Part shown: positions 25,298 through 33,864 of the stretch, piece by piece
Layout of the letters: each line of letters starts with the position of its first letter
Position numbering within the stretch: position 1 is the first letter of the stretch
Origin: an uncultured Bacilli bacterium
GTDB lineage: Bacteria; Bacillota_I; Bacilli_A; RF39; UBA660
Length of the DNA stretch: 53,667 bases
Direction of reading: 5' to 3'
Assembly: GCA_950097225.1 (NCBI GenBank)
Contig: CATNCE010000007.1
Span: 1-53,667, forward strand
Notes under the pieces: model-generated
What the model saw: only the letters and a program-made list of their open reading frames with translations
What the model was told of the DNA's origin: nothing
Database searches by the model: none
Translations under genes and position numbers: made by a program

Positions 25298-26932
25298 ATG
25301 AGTAAAATTAAAGTGTTCGCCTTAGGCGGACTTAATGAGAGTGGTAAAAACACTTATGTTGTAGAAATAAATGAAAAGATATTTGTTTTAGATTGTGGTT
25401 TAAAATATGCAACCGATAGTATATATGGGATTGATTATATTTTGCCTAATTATCAGTATTTAGTAAAAAATAAGGAACGAATTGTCGGTGTATTTTTGAC
25501 ACATGCACATTTAGAAAATATGGGAGGGGTTTTTGATTTAATAAGTGAACTTCCAAATATTAAGGTGTATGCTACTAAATATACGAAGGAATACTTATTA
25601 CTAGAAGGACTTAATGAAAAAAATATAGTAGAAATAAAAGCGCATAAAAAAGTTTCTTTTGGTGATGTTTCAGTATTTCCGATTAATGTAAGTCATTCGG
25701 TTCCGGATGCGGTTATGTATGTTATTAATACTAAAGATGGAGCGATTTGTTATACGGGAGATTTCTTAATTGATCCTACCATGGATGATAATTATGCTAT
25801 GGATTTAGGAAAGATTGCTTATGTTGGAAAACAGGGAGTTCTTTGCTTGTTAAGTGAGTCTTCTTTTTCCGAGGTTCCAGGCCATACTAGTCCTCATCAT
25901 CGTCTAACTAATTGGTTTAAAGATACAATGAATCATACGGAGGGAAGATTGATAATATCTGTCTTACCAGTACATCTACATGCTATAAGTGAGATATTTG
26001 ATGCTGCTAAAAATATGCATCGAAAGATCGTTATTATGGGAAAAAAGCTTCAAAATATTGTCAATATGGCGATAAGTAATGGCTATTTACATGTGGAACC
26101 GGGAATTATTGGGGATTTATCAGATGTTGATACGCAAAGATGTATTTTATTGGTTTGTGATGATAGGGAAAAACCTTATGTTTCTGTTTCTAGAATAGTA
26201 ACAGGGAATGATAAGTTTATTAAACTAAAACCGACGGATACATTTGTGTTTGCAGAACCAAAGTATGATGCCAATGAGAAATTATTGGTTCATATACAAG
26301 ATGAAATTGCTATGATGGGTGCTAATAGTATTACGATTCCTAAAGAGAAAACAATTTTACATCATGCTTCACAAGAAGATTTGATGATTATGTTAAATTT
26401 AGTAAAACCAAAGTATTATATGCCTGTTAAGGGTGAATATCGTTTAATGGTTAATAATGCTAATTTAGCTTCTTCACTAGGGATGGATGCTAGCAATATT
26501 ATTCTTAAGCAAAATGGAGATGTTGTAACATTCATTGATGGGGCTCTAAAGGATAATTTTGAAACTATAAAGGTTGAAGAGGTCTTGATTGATGGTAAAT
26601 CGAATGATGATGTTGGTGAGTTAGTTATTAAAGATCGTGAAATGTTGGGAGAAAATGGTATAATGCTTATTTCAGCAACAATAGATAAACAAAGCAAGAA
26701 AGTCTTGGTAGGACCCGAGGTTACTACTAGAGGATTTATCTATGTTAAAGATTCTCTAGAGATGATCGAGGAGATAAAGCGAATTAGCTTGGGAATAATT
26801 GAGGCTAATACGACACCATCTTATGTTGATTATAATCAAATAAAAAATGAAATAAGAGAAGAATTAAGTAAATATTTCTATCATGAAACTGAATGTAAGC
26901 CGATGATAATCGCTGTTATTCAAGAGGTTTAA
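25298..26932 (+). CDS. Ribonuclease J-like protein with altered metal site
   Basis: 544 residues of the RNase J beta-CASP/metallo-beta-lactamase family: GGLNESGKN (residues 10-18), VLDCGLKYATD, then VFLTHAHLENMGG where the zinc motif HxHxDH reads H69-A-H71-L-E73-N74; His133 (VSHSVPD) and Asp155 (TGDF) are kept. The beta-CASP domain and C-terminal region (GFIYVKD...IEEIKR) follow. RNase J is a 5' exonuclease and endonuclease of RNA decay. Loss of the Asp and last His resembles RNase J2, the weakly active partner of J1, so a second, fully active copy probably exists elsewhere. A 46-residue acidic peptide gene follows immediately. Confidence 0.88.
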   Translation: MSKIKVFALGGLNESGKNTYVVEINEKIFVLDCGLKYATDSIYGIDYILPNYQYLVKNKERIVGVFLTHAHLENMGGVFDLISELPNIKVYATKYTKEYLLLEGLNEKNIVEIKAHKKVSFGDVSVFPINVSHSVPDAVMYVINTKDGAICYTGDFLIDPTMDDNYAMDLGKIAYVGKQGVLCLLSESSFSEVPGHTSPHHRLTNWFKDTMNHTEGRLIISVLPVHLHAISEIFDAAKNMHRKIVIMGKKLQNIVNMAISNGYLHVEPGIIGDLSDVDTQRCILLVCDDREKPYVSVSRIVTGNDKFIKLKPTDTFVFAEPKYDANEKLLVHIQDEIAMMGANSITIPKEKTILHHASQEDLMIMLNLVKPKYYMPVKGEYRLMVNNANLASSLGMDASNIILKQNGDVVTFIDGALKDNFETIKVEEVLIDGKSNDDVGELVIKDREMLGENGIMLISATIDKQSKKVLVGPEVTTRGFIYVKDSLEMIEEIKRISLGIIEANTTPSYVDYNQIKNEIREELSKYFYHETECKPMIIAVIQEV

Positions 26933-26933
26933 T

Positions 26934-27074
26934 ATGGGAATAAAAATAAATAATAATCAAGATCTTGAAATGAATGAACTTAAAGAAAAGTTATCGGCTT
27001 TAGGGTTAGAAATTGAATTGCCAGAAGACGAGGAAGATTCAGGTGATGAAGAAGAGGAAGAAACTAGTAAATAA
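26934..27074 (+). CDS. 46-residue acidic peptide
   Basis: ATG at 26934, one base after the RNase J stop, with agaggt as ribosome site. It begins MGIKINNNQDLEMNELKEKL and its C-terminus is acidic (ELPEDEEDSGDEEEEET). It is too short for most gene finders. The strong ribosome site, tight coupling to the RNase J gene and clean amino-acid bias support translation. It contains no recognised domain. It could bind or modulate the neighbouring enzyme, which is only an inference from position. Confidence 0.55.
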   Translation: MGIKINNNQDLEMNELKEKLSALGLEIELPEDEEDSGDEEEEETSK

Positions 27075-27137
27075 TTTCTTCTTTTTATATACCTAAAAAT
27101 AATGATGTGTTAAAATAAATGTATAAAGGAGAAGACT

Positions 27138-29762
27138 ATGAAAGTTATACAAGAAGCATCAAAAAAACTTTTAGAATATAGTGGAAAGGAATTAAGAGCA
27201 AAAGAATTAAATGAACTTGGTTTTAATTCACACTGTATAAAGAATTTGATGGAAAGCGGGACTTTAGAAAAGGTATCGCGTGGTTTATATTTAGTTAAGG
27301 TTAAAAAGAAAGAAATGAAGGGGAATTCGCGAAATCGTTCACTTACATTTTATTTATTTAAAAAGTTAGTAATGCGTCACGATTTTGATAAGGCTTATAA
27401 AGTTTTAATGGAAAATTATGGTTATCAAGAGACTCATGATTTTGATAGTCATATGCGTATTTATTTTACGTTACTTAAAGAATTATTAGGAAATTATGAT
27501 TTTAGTGTGCTTGATGAGTTATGGGAAGTTTCTGATGTGCCACCTTCAAATAAGCGTTTTGATTATTATTTATTGTTTAAAGAACATCTATATAAAGGGC
27601 AGTTTTATGAGGCTTTAGAATATTTAGATCGTTATAAAACTGAGGAGTATAAAAGTTTAAAGACTAATTATGATAGTACTATTTTATTTTATGAATTACT
27701 TAATGAAGTTGTAAAAAGAGAACGTATAAAAGAAGCGACATCTAATTATGCTAATGAGATATCTCGATTATTGCACTTAGTGTACGATCATGTACGAGCG
27801 AAAAAATATGATGAAGCTTTGGAATGTGCTATTAAATTAGAAGAAATCAATAAAGAATTTGGTAATAAAAGGAAGATATCAATTATTAAAAAGTTAATTG
27901 AGATCGTTAAATACGCTGAAAATGGTCAAGAAATTGAAATTGGGAGTTGTCAAGAAAGCACAGGGAATATAATTGTCGATATTGATAATGCTATTAATGA
28001 AAAAGATTATGCGACAGCTTTAAAATTAGTTTCTAGGGATACTGGTTTATCAAGTAAAAAAAGTATTTTTTTAAATATTATAGAAGTATTGTTAGTGAGT
28101 TTATCTAATTATGTTCGTAAAAATGAAGATGAAAATTTAGAAGCAAATAAGGCAAAGGAAGAAGTTATGCCTGTTGTTAATTTACAAAATCTTTATTCGA
28201 GTTATTTGAGTTGCTTTAGGTTTGGGGACTATCCAAAAGCTTATGAATATATCAATTTATGGGTAAAAGCTGGTGGAAATGGCAATTATAAACAATATCT
28301 TAATAATTTACGCATGATGCAAATGTTAGAATTTTATTTTGATATGGAGAAAAATCATCATGGATTTATCGAGCATGATATAGATTATTCTAGTTTTGTA
28401 AGTGATTTTGCTGTTTTTAATGCCGCTTTAGATAAAAATGATTATAAAAAAGCTTTTAGTATTTCTGGAAAAATCACTTATAACAGTACTTCTGAAAGTT
28501 TAAATGCATTTAAAATTATATTATCTGAAATGTATGATCTTGATAAAAAATATGGAAGCGTTGTTAATAAGTCAGTTAGTGAGAAAAAAGAGGATGAAGG
28601 GTCAACGAATACTTTAAAGGCAGTTGTTAACCTTACGGAAGATGCGCTATATGATGAAGTTTATGATCGTAATTATGAGATGCTGTTTAATGTTTTAAAG
28701 GCAAAAAGGGATAGAGAAGGACTTACTCGAACAGAGACATTCGTGTTAAAATTAATAAGAATTGTCTATAAAGTAAACAATGGGACTTTTAAGAAGCAAT
28801 ACCATGTTTATCAAAATGAGGGTAGTTATAATTTTAAACGTTTTTTTGAAGCTATAAGTTGTGAAGATATTGATGAAATAAATGAGAGTATTGACACATT
28901 CCTTGATTTAGCCGTGAATAAACGTGAATTTGAAATTTATAAAATGATTGTTGATGATATAAATTATACTAAAGAACAAAATACTCAAACAGATGATAAT
29001 CCTCTTAATTTATATACTGAATTGTTAGAAATAGCTAACAATAATAAGACTTTAACTAATGAACAAATTGATGATTTAACAACTAAGTTACTCCAAGAAC
29101 AAGACAAATGTTATTCGATGTGTTATGCTCATTTATTAAATATTTTATATTTACATTGGTTAGCCAATAATAATGCAGTAGATCAAAGTTATTTTGATTT
29201 AGCTGATTTGTCATCGTTTGCAAGTGATGATGCAAGGTTAGAGTATTGCATAAATAATGGATATTATTTACAAGGGTTTGAAATATTAAGAAATATTAGT
29301 TTTAATACGGTTCTTAAAAATTGGAGTTTTAAGGAAAAGGTGTTGTTAAAGAAATATTTATTTTTATTAACAAATGTGTTATATACAAAGCAATATGTTG
29401 GTAATGTAGTTACTGATACAATAGTCACGGATAGTTTTTCTAGACATGCGTCTGTAATTTCTTCTTTACTAAAGAAGAGGGATTTTTATGGAGCTATGAA
29501 GTATGTTTTAGAAAATGATGTTGATAGAGAACTTATTAAAAGTTTTATTGGGGAATTGTATTTTCTCTTTATGATGGATATTAAAGAGGAAGAAGAATTA
29601 GTTGCTAGATTTAATAGGAGTCTTGCTAATGGACTACTTGATGATGCTCGTATTAGTATTCTTGATTATGAAGATTTATTTGCGCGTACATCTATCAAAA
29701 ATAATGAGGAGTATAAACGTAAATTAGATAATATGCGTTTGGAGTATCGTAAGCGAAAGTAA
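27138..29762 (+). CDS. Large helical protein with an N-terminal AbiEi-like winged helix
   Basis: 874 residues. The first about 60 (LRAKELNELGFNSHCIKNLM, then LEKVSRGLYLVK) resemble the winged-helix domain at the start of AbiEi-type antitoxins and related regulators. The remaining 800 are alpha-helical with a repeat-like rhythm (YKSLKTNYDSTILFYELLNE, then KYDEALECAIKLEEI and NDYKKAFSISGK), suggestive of TPR-like solenoids. No partner toxin (AbiEii) lies next to it. It is followed ten or so bases later by dnaB and dnaI, so it may be part of the replication-loader operon. Function unknown. Confidence 0.6.
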   Translation: MKVIQEASKKLLEYSGKELRAKELNELGFNSHCIKNLMESGTLEKVSRGLYLVKVKKKEMKGNSRNRSLTFYLFKKLVMRHDFDKAYKVLMENYGYQETHDFDSHMRIYFTLLKELLGNYDFSVLDELWEVSDVPPSNKRFDYYLLFKEHLYKGQFYEALEYLDRYKTEEYKSLKTNYDSTILFYELLNEVVKRERIKEATSNYANEISRLLHLVYDHVRAKKYDEALECAIKLEEINKEFGNKRKISIIKKLIEIVKYAENGQEIEIGSCQESTGNIIVDIDNAINEKDYATALKLVSRDTGLSSKKSIFLNIIEVLLVSLSNYVRKNEDENLEANKAKEEVMPVVNLQNLYSSYLSCFRFGDYPKAYEYINLWVKAGGNGNYKQYLNNLRMMQMLEFYFDMEKNHHGFIEHDIDYSSFVSDFAVFNAALDKNDYKKAFSISGKITYNSTSESLNAFKIILSEMYDLDKKYGSVVNKSVSEKKEDEGSTNTLKAVVNLTEDALYDEVYDRNYEMLFNVLKAKRDREGLTRTETFVLKLIRIVYKVNNGTFKKQYHVYQNEGSYNFKRFFEAISCEDIDEINESIDTFLDLAVNKREFEIYKMIVDDINYTKEQNTQTDDNPLNLYTELLEIANNNKTLTNEQIDDLTTKLLQEQDKCYSMCYAHLLNILYLHWLANNNAVDQSYFDLADLSSFASDDARLEYCINNGYYLQGFEILRNISFNTVLKNWSFKEKVLLKKYLFLLTNVLYTKQYVGNVVTDTIVTDSFSRHASVISSLLKKRDFYGAMKYVLENDVDRELIKSFIGELYFLFMMDIKEEEELVARFNRSLANGLLDDARISILDYEDLFARTSIKNNEEYKRKLDNMRLEYRKRK

Positions 29763-29777
29763 GAATAGGTAGTGGTG

Positions 29778-31064
29778 ATGATGAATAATAATGTTTTTCC
29801 AGCTGATACATATATGGTCGTTAATCAAACTGTGTTAACGGAGATTGATAAGAAAACTATTATTAGTCTTTATGAACCCATTATTGGACCGATTGCCGTA
29901 AGTCTATATTTAACTCTGTGGAGTGATTTAGATAAAAGGGAAATGGTAAGTAAGGATTATACACATCATCATCTTATGACTATTTTAAAAAGTTCTTTAG
30001 AAGTTATAAAGGAAGGACGTAAAAGTTTAGAGGCATTAGGATTATTAAAAAGTTATATAAAAAAGGGAGAGAATATAAGTGAATTTATATATGAATTATA
30101 TTCACCTTTGTCACCATATGAGTTTTTTAATCATCCGATTTTAAGTGTCCTTTTGTTAAATAATATTGGCGAAAATGAATATAATAACTTAGTTGCTTTT
30201 TATAAAAAACATGCTGTTAATAAAATGGGATATGAAGAGATAACAGCTAGTATGAATAGTGCGTTTAAGGCAGTTACACCGAGGGAAGCTAATGATGAGA
30301 CGATAAGAAAACAGACTAAAGAAAATATTAGTGTTAATAATGTTATTGATTTTGACTTATTGGAGGTGTCTTTGCCTAAAGGGATGATTAATCCTAGAAC
30401 ATTTAATAAGAAGGTTAAAGAACTTATTAATCAGTTGTCGTTTATATACAATATTGATACGATTAAAATGAGTGAGATTTTGCGTTTAGTTATTGATGAA
30501 CTTGGGATGATTAATAAAGATAAGTTAAGAGAAGCTGCTAGAAAGAATTATGAATATAATAATAATGGTAGTTTACCAACTTTGGTGTTTAGAAGTCAGC
30601 CAGAGCATTTAAAGACACCTGTTGGAGATAATTCGAATCGGGCTAAGATGATATATGCTTTTGAAAATACTAAACCTTATGATTTTTTGAAAATAAAAAA
30701 TAAGGGTATTAAACCAACGCCAAGAGATTTGAAGTTGATTGAACATCTATCCTTAGATTTTGATTTGCCAGTGGGGGTCATAAATGTTTTAATCGATTAT
30801 GCTTTAATGGTTAATGATGGTAAACTCAATCAATCTTATTTGGAGACTATTGCATCATCTTGGTCACGTAAAGGAATAAAGACGGTTCCTGAGGCAATGG
30901 AGATCGCAGAGAAGGGACATAAAAAAGTAGTAAAGAAAGTCTATGAAAATAAAAATGTCAAAGAAGTTAAGGCTCCAGCGTGGATGTTTAAAGAAAATAA
31001 GAGTGAAGAGATGAGCCAAGCAGAGATTGAAGAGCTTGAGAGTATGTTTGAAGAATTTAGGTGA
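29778..31064 (+). CDS. dnaB: Replication initiation / membrane-attachment protein DnaB
   Basis: About 428 residues, resembling Bacillus DnaB: an N-terminal DDBH1-like domain (DKKTIISLYEPIIGPIAVSL, then LYLTLW) and a C-terminal DnaD-type domain (FLKIKNKGIKPTPRDLKLIE, then LIDYALMVNDGKLNQSYLET). With DnaD and DnaI it loads the replicative helicase at oriC and restarts stalled forks in Bacilli. The start is ATG 29778 or 29781. Its stop overlaps the region just before dnaI, forming a dnaB-dnaI pair as in Bacillus. Confidence 0.82.
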   Translation: MMNNNVFPADTYMVVNQTVLTEIDKKTIISLYEPIIGPIAVSLYLTLWSDLDKREMVSKDYTHHHLMTILKSSLEVIKEGRKSLEALGLLKSYIKKGENISEFIYELYSPLSPYEFFNHPILSVLLLNNIGENEYNNLVAFYKKHAVNKMGYEEITASMNSAFKAVTPREANDETIRKQTKENISVNNVIDFDLLEVSLPKGMINPRTFNKKVKELINQLSFIYNIDTIKMSEILRLVIDELGMINKDKLREAARKNYEYNNNGSLPTLVFRSQPEHLKTPVGDNSNRAKMIYAFENTKPYDFLKIKNKGIKPTPRDLKLIEHLSLDFDLPVGVINVLIDYALMVNDGKLNQSYLETIASSWSRKGIKTVPEAMEIAEKGHKKVVKKVYENKNVKEVKAPAWMFKENKSEEMSQAEIEELESMFEEFR

Positions 31065-31069
31065 TTTTT

Positions 31070-31981
31070 ATGAAAAGTGTAAAAGATACTAGTTCAGATT
31101 ATTTAGTTAATGACTTAGATTATGAACTACATAAGAATTATGTTTTAGCATTAAAAGATGAGAATTTTAAAAAATTAGTAACTAGATTAAAGATCAATGA
31201 AAAGGTTGCTCAAAAGTATACATCTAAGTTAGAGGGGACAGTTTTAGAGTTAGAGAATTGTAAGAAATGTAAGCATTTAATAGAGTGTAAAAATAAAGTT
31301 GCAGGATGTGTTAATTATCCTAAAGTTATAGATGATGATAGATTAAAGTTTGACTATGTGGCTTGTAAGTATAAAGTGGAAGATTTGGAAGAAAAGAAAT
31401 ATCAAGCTAATATCTTTGAGGAGCCCTTAGCTATTCGCAATGCTAAAATGGCGAGTATTGATCTTACTGACAAAAAGCGTGCTCATGTTATAAAGTGGGT
31501 TAAGAAATTTTATACGGATTATCAGACTAATAAAAATATTAAAGGCTGTTATTTACATGGATCATTCGGGTCAGGAAAAACCTATATACTTGCGGCTTTG
31601 CTAAATGAGCTTGCTCGCAAGAAAGTTAGCACTACTATTATTTATTATTCGGAAATGTTGCGCGTTTTAAAAGAGTCTTTTAATGATGATTTTGGGGCAA
31701 AAATGTACTTGCTTAAGACAACAGATATTTTGCTTATTGATGATATTGGAGCAGAAACTGTTACTGCTTGGAATAGAGATGAAATACTAGGGACGATTTT
31801 ACAATATCGAATGGATGCGGAGTTACCGACATTTTTTACTAGCAATTTGACTTTATCAGAATTAGAAGTTCATCTTTCTTCGACTAAAGATTCTGTTGAT
31901 ATTGTCAAAGCTAGACGAATTATAGAGAGAATTAAGCAGCTTACAGAAGATTTAGAGTTAGTAAGTGAGAGTCGTAGATAG
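31070..31981 (+). CDS. dnaI: Helicase loader DnaI
   Basis: 303 residues. The N-terminal part has a Cys cluster (Cys64, Cys67, Cys73, Cys80, Cys99) for zinc binding, as in Bacillus DnaI, and the C-terminal AAA+ domain has Walker A GSFGSGKT (about 164-171) and Walker B LLIDDIG (about 225-231). It loads the DnaC-type hexameric helicase. ATG 31070 is chosen over GTG 31061, which would overlap the aggtg ribosome site. Second gene of the dnaB-dnaI pair. Confidence 0.9.
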   Translation: MKSVKDTSSDYLVNDLDYELHKNYVLALKDENFKKLVTRLKINEKVAQKYTSKLEGTVLELENCKKCKHLIECKNKVAGCVNYPKVIDDDRLKFDYVACKYKVEDLEEKKYQANIFEEPLAIRNAKMASIDLTDKKRAHVIKWVKKFYTDYQTNKNIKGCYLHGSFGSGKTYILAALLNELARKKVSTTIIYYSEMLRVLKESFNDDFGAKMYLLKTTDILLIDDIGAETVTAWNRDEILGTILQYRMDAELPTFFTSNLTLSELEVHLSSTKDSVDIVKARRIIERIKQLTEDLELVSESRR

Positions 31982-32059
31982 TAAAGCATGTGTTATAATT
32001 TTCAACTGATTGTTGCAAAGTAGATGACGATACTTTATAATTTAATTAAGGTGAATTTG

Positions 32060-33241
32060 ATGAAAAAAATATGGTTGTTGATAGTAATGGTTGTGGGACT
32101 AATTTCTTTTTCTGGCTCGGTTAGTGCATTAGACTATGCTAGTTGTAATGCTTTTGCGGATCGTTATTTGAAGATAAATGGGACTTATAATTATAAACGT
32201 TGTTATAAGGTAACTTGTTCGTATGGTGTATATAATAAGAGTGAAACGCGTGAGACACCACAAGATTATAGTTGTGCTAATGGTAATACTAATCCTTATG
32301 TAAGTCTTATTAATACAGGTTGTAGTGGGTATACAGGTTCTTGTAATTTTTATGGGCAAAAGTTTTGTACGACAGTAGAGTTTGTCGATTGTGGTAAGAC
32401 TTCTAATGGTCAAGAATTTGATTGTGGAGGAGGAAAAACAACAGTAGTAACTAATCGTCCAACAACACAAACTCCGACAACAACTACAAAAAAGCCAACG
32501 ACTACAAAAAGACCAACTACCAATAAACCAACAGCTACAAAACCAGTTGTTACAACTAATCCTACGACTCAGGTTGAAACAACAACTACGACTACTACAG
32601 AGGTTCAAAGTAGTACTAATATAAAAAAAATATTGGTTAATGATACGGATATAAAATATGATAGTTCTAAAGATAGTTATACAATAAAGATGCTTTATGA
32701 TATTACAGAAGTAGATGTTAAAGTAGAACTTGAAGATGAACGTGCACAAGTAAGTATTACTGGAAACACAGATATGCCAAATGAAGATCATGAGATTAAA
32801 ATTGTGGTAACGTCTTTAACTGGGGAAACTAAAGAAGTAACATTAAAGGTTAAACGTTATACCAATTTATCTAATGATTGTACATTAGCTAATATATATT
32901 CGGAAGAGTATCCTCTTGATTTTTCTAAAAATAATTATAACTATAAATTGACGCTTCCTAAAAAAGCTAAGGCAATTAATTTGGAAGTCGTGCCAACAGA
33001 TACAGAAAATGCTACTTATGAAGTAACAGGTAACGAAAATTTAAAGAATCGTAGTGTTATTAAAATTGATGTTCGTGCTGAAGATGGAACGATGTGTCAG
33101 TATACTATCAAAATTAAGAAGAATTCAAATACTTGGAAATATATAATAATAATAGTTTTATTGATTAGTATTTTAATAGGGGCAAGTTTCTTCTTGTACC
33201 GCTATTTGATGAAGAGCAAGGGAAAATATAAATACGAATAG
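32060..33241 (+). CDS. Cell-surface protein, Thr-rich linker and cadherin-like beta domains
   Basis: 393 residues: signal peptide (residues 1-24, ending VSALDYA), a Cys-rich N-terminal module of about 110 residues with ten or more Cys, a Thr/Pro/Lys linker (about 135-190; TTTKKPTTTKRPTTNKP), two cadherin-like bacterial beta-sandwich domains, a membrane span near 360-382 and a short basic tail (RYLMKSKGKYKYE). Paired Cys suggest extracellular disulfides. It was likely exported and membrane-anchored. Start ATG 32060 has aaggtg upstream; the longer in-frame start lacks one. The linker style matches that of the 8151-10496 protein. Confidence 0.72.
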   Translation: MKKIWLLIVMVVGLISFSGSVSALDYASCNAFADRYLKINGTYNYKRCYKVTCSYGVYNKSETRETPQDYSCANGNTNPYVSLINTGCSGYTGSCNFYGQKFCTTVEFVDCGKTSNGQEFDCGGGKTTVVTNRPTTQTPTTTTKKPTTTKRPTTNKPTATKPVVTTNPTTQVETTTTTTTEVQSSTNIKKILVNDTDIKYDSSKDSYTIKMLYDITEVDVKVELEDERAQVSITGNTDMPNEDHEIKIVVTSLTGETKEVTLKVKRYTNLSNDCTLANIYSEEYPLDFSKNNYNYKLTLPKKAKAINLEVVPTDTENATYEVTGNENLKNRSVIKIDVRAEDGTMCQYTIKIKKNSNTWKYIIIIVLLISILIGASFFLYRYLMKSKGKYKYE

Positions 33242-33267
33242 AAGAAGTGTAAATTGCTTCTTTTTTT
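33242..33267 (+). terminator. Terminator after the surface protein
   Basis: aagaag (33242-33247) / cttctt (33257-33262) with a run of T, starting in the stop codon. Confidence 0.65.
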
Positions 33268-33332
33268 CATGTAAATAAAGTTGTTTATAGGTAGAATAAT
33301 TAGTATAATTTTTTTAGATAGGGATGATTGAT

Positions 33333-33806
33333 ATGCGTAATTCTATTGGTGGAGCATGGGTGTTTTCAATAGTATTAGTATTTATGATGGTTTTAATTGC
33401 CTATATATCTATTCAAATAAATTATAGTAATGCTTATAAACTTAAGACTTCGATGATTACTAGATTGGAACAATATGAAGGTTTTAATAATACTAGTAAA
33501 GCGGAGTTAGATGGTTTAGTTAGAGATAATGGTTATCGCCAAAGAGGTTTATGTCGAGAGCCTAGTAATGGAGAAAAGTACTTTGGAGTATTAAATGGGA
33601 CAGTTACAGAAAGTCCAGATACGCCACAGAATTATTGTGTTTATCGAAATGTTATCGATGAAAAAGATGGGAAGGAAGCTAAGTATTATTATTCAATAGA
33701 TGTATTTTTTGGTTTTAATTTACCGGTTGTAGGTGACTTATATACTTTTAAAGTAAATGGTGAAACAGGCGCTATGTATTATGTTAATGATAATTACTTT
33801 AAATAG
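33333..33806 (+). CDS. Pilin-like / TadE-like membrane protein 1
   Basis: 157 residues with an N-terminal span preceded by a few residues (MRNSIGGAWVFSIVLVFMMV), then an extracellular domain with two Cys (about residues 69 and 94). This N-terminal helix style is that of type IV pilin- or TadE-like proteins. Its paralogue is at 35598-36101, with matching start (MREAIGATWLLGIVLAF) and similar spacing of SYYSI/VFF strands. ATG 33333 is preferred over 33324 by that similarity. Neighbour of a diversified adhesin, which suggests a pilus or surface fibre role (inference). Confidence 0.55.
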   Translation: MRNSIGGAWVFSIVLVFMMVLIAYISIQINYSNAYKLKTSMITRLEQYEGFNNTSKAELDGLVRDNGYRQRGLCREPSNGEKYFGVLNGTVTESPDTPQNYCVYRNVIDEKDGKEAKYYYSIDVFFGFNLPVVGDLYTFKVNGETGAMYYVNDNYFK

Positions 33807-33864
33807 TTTATATTTATAATATATTAATCATGATAAAATTAGGTAAAGTAGGATGGATGTATTT

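Noticed and set aside
32129..32791. 220-codon reverse frame over the surface protein at 32060
   Set aside because: Low-complexity Cys/Ser/Ile composition is the shadow of the Thr-rich forward frame; no ribosome site.
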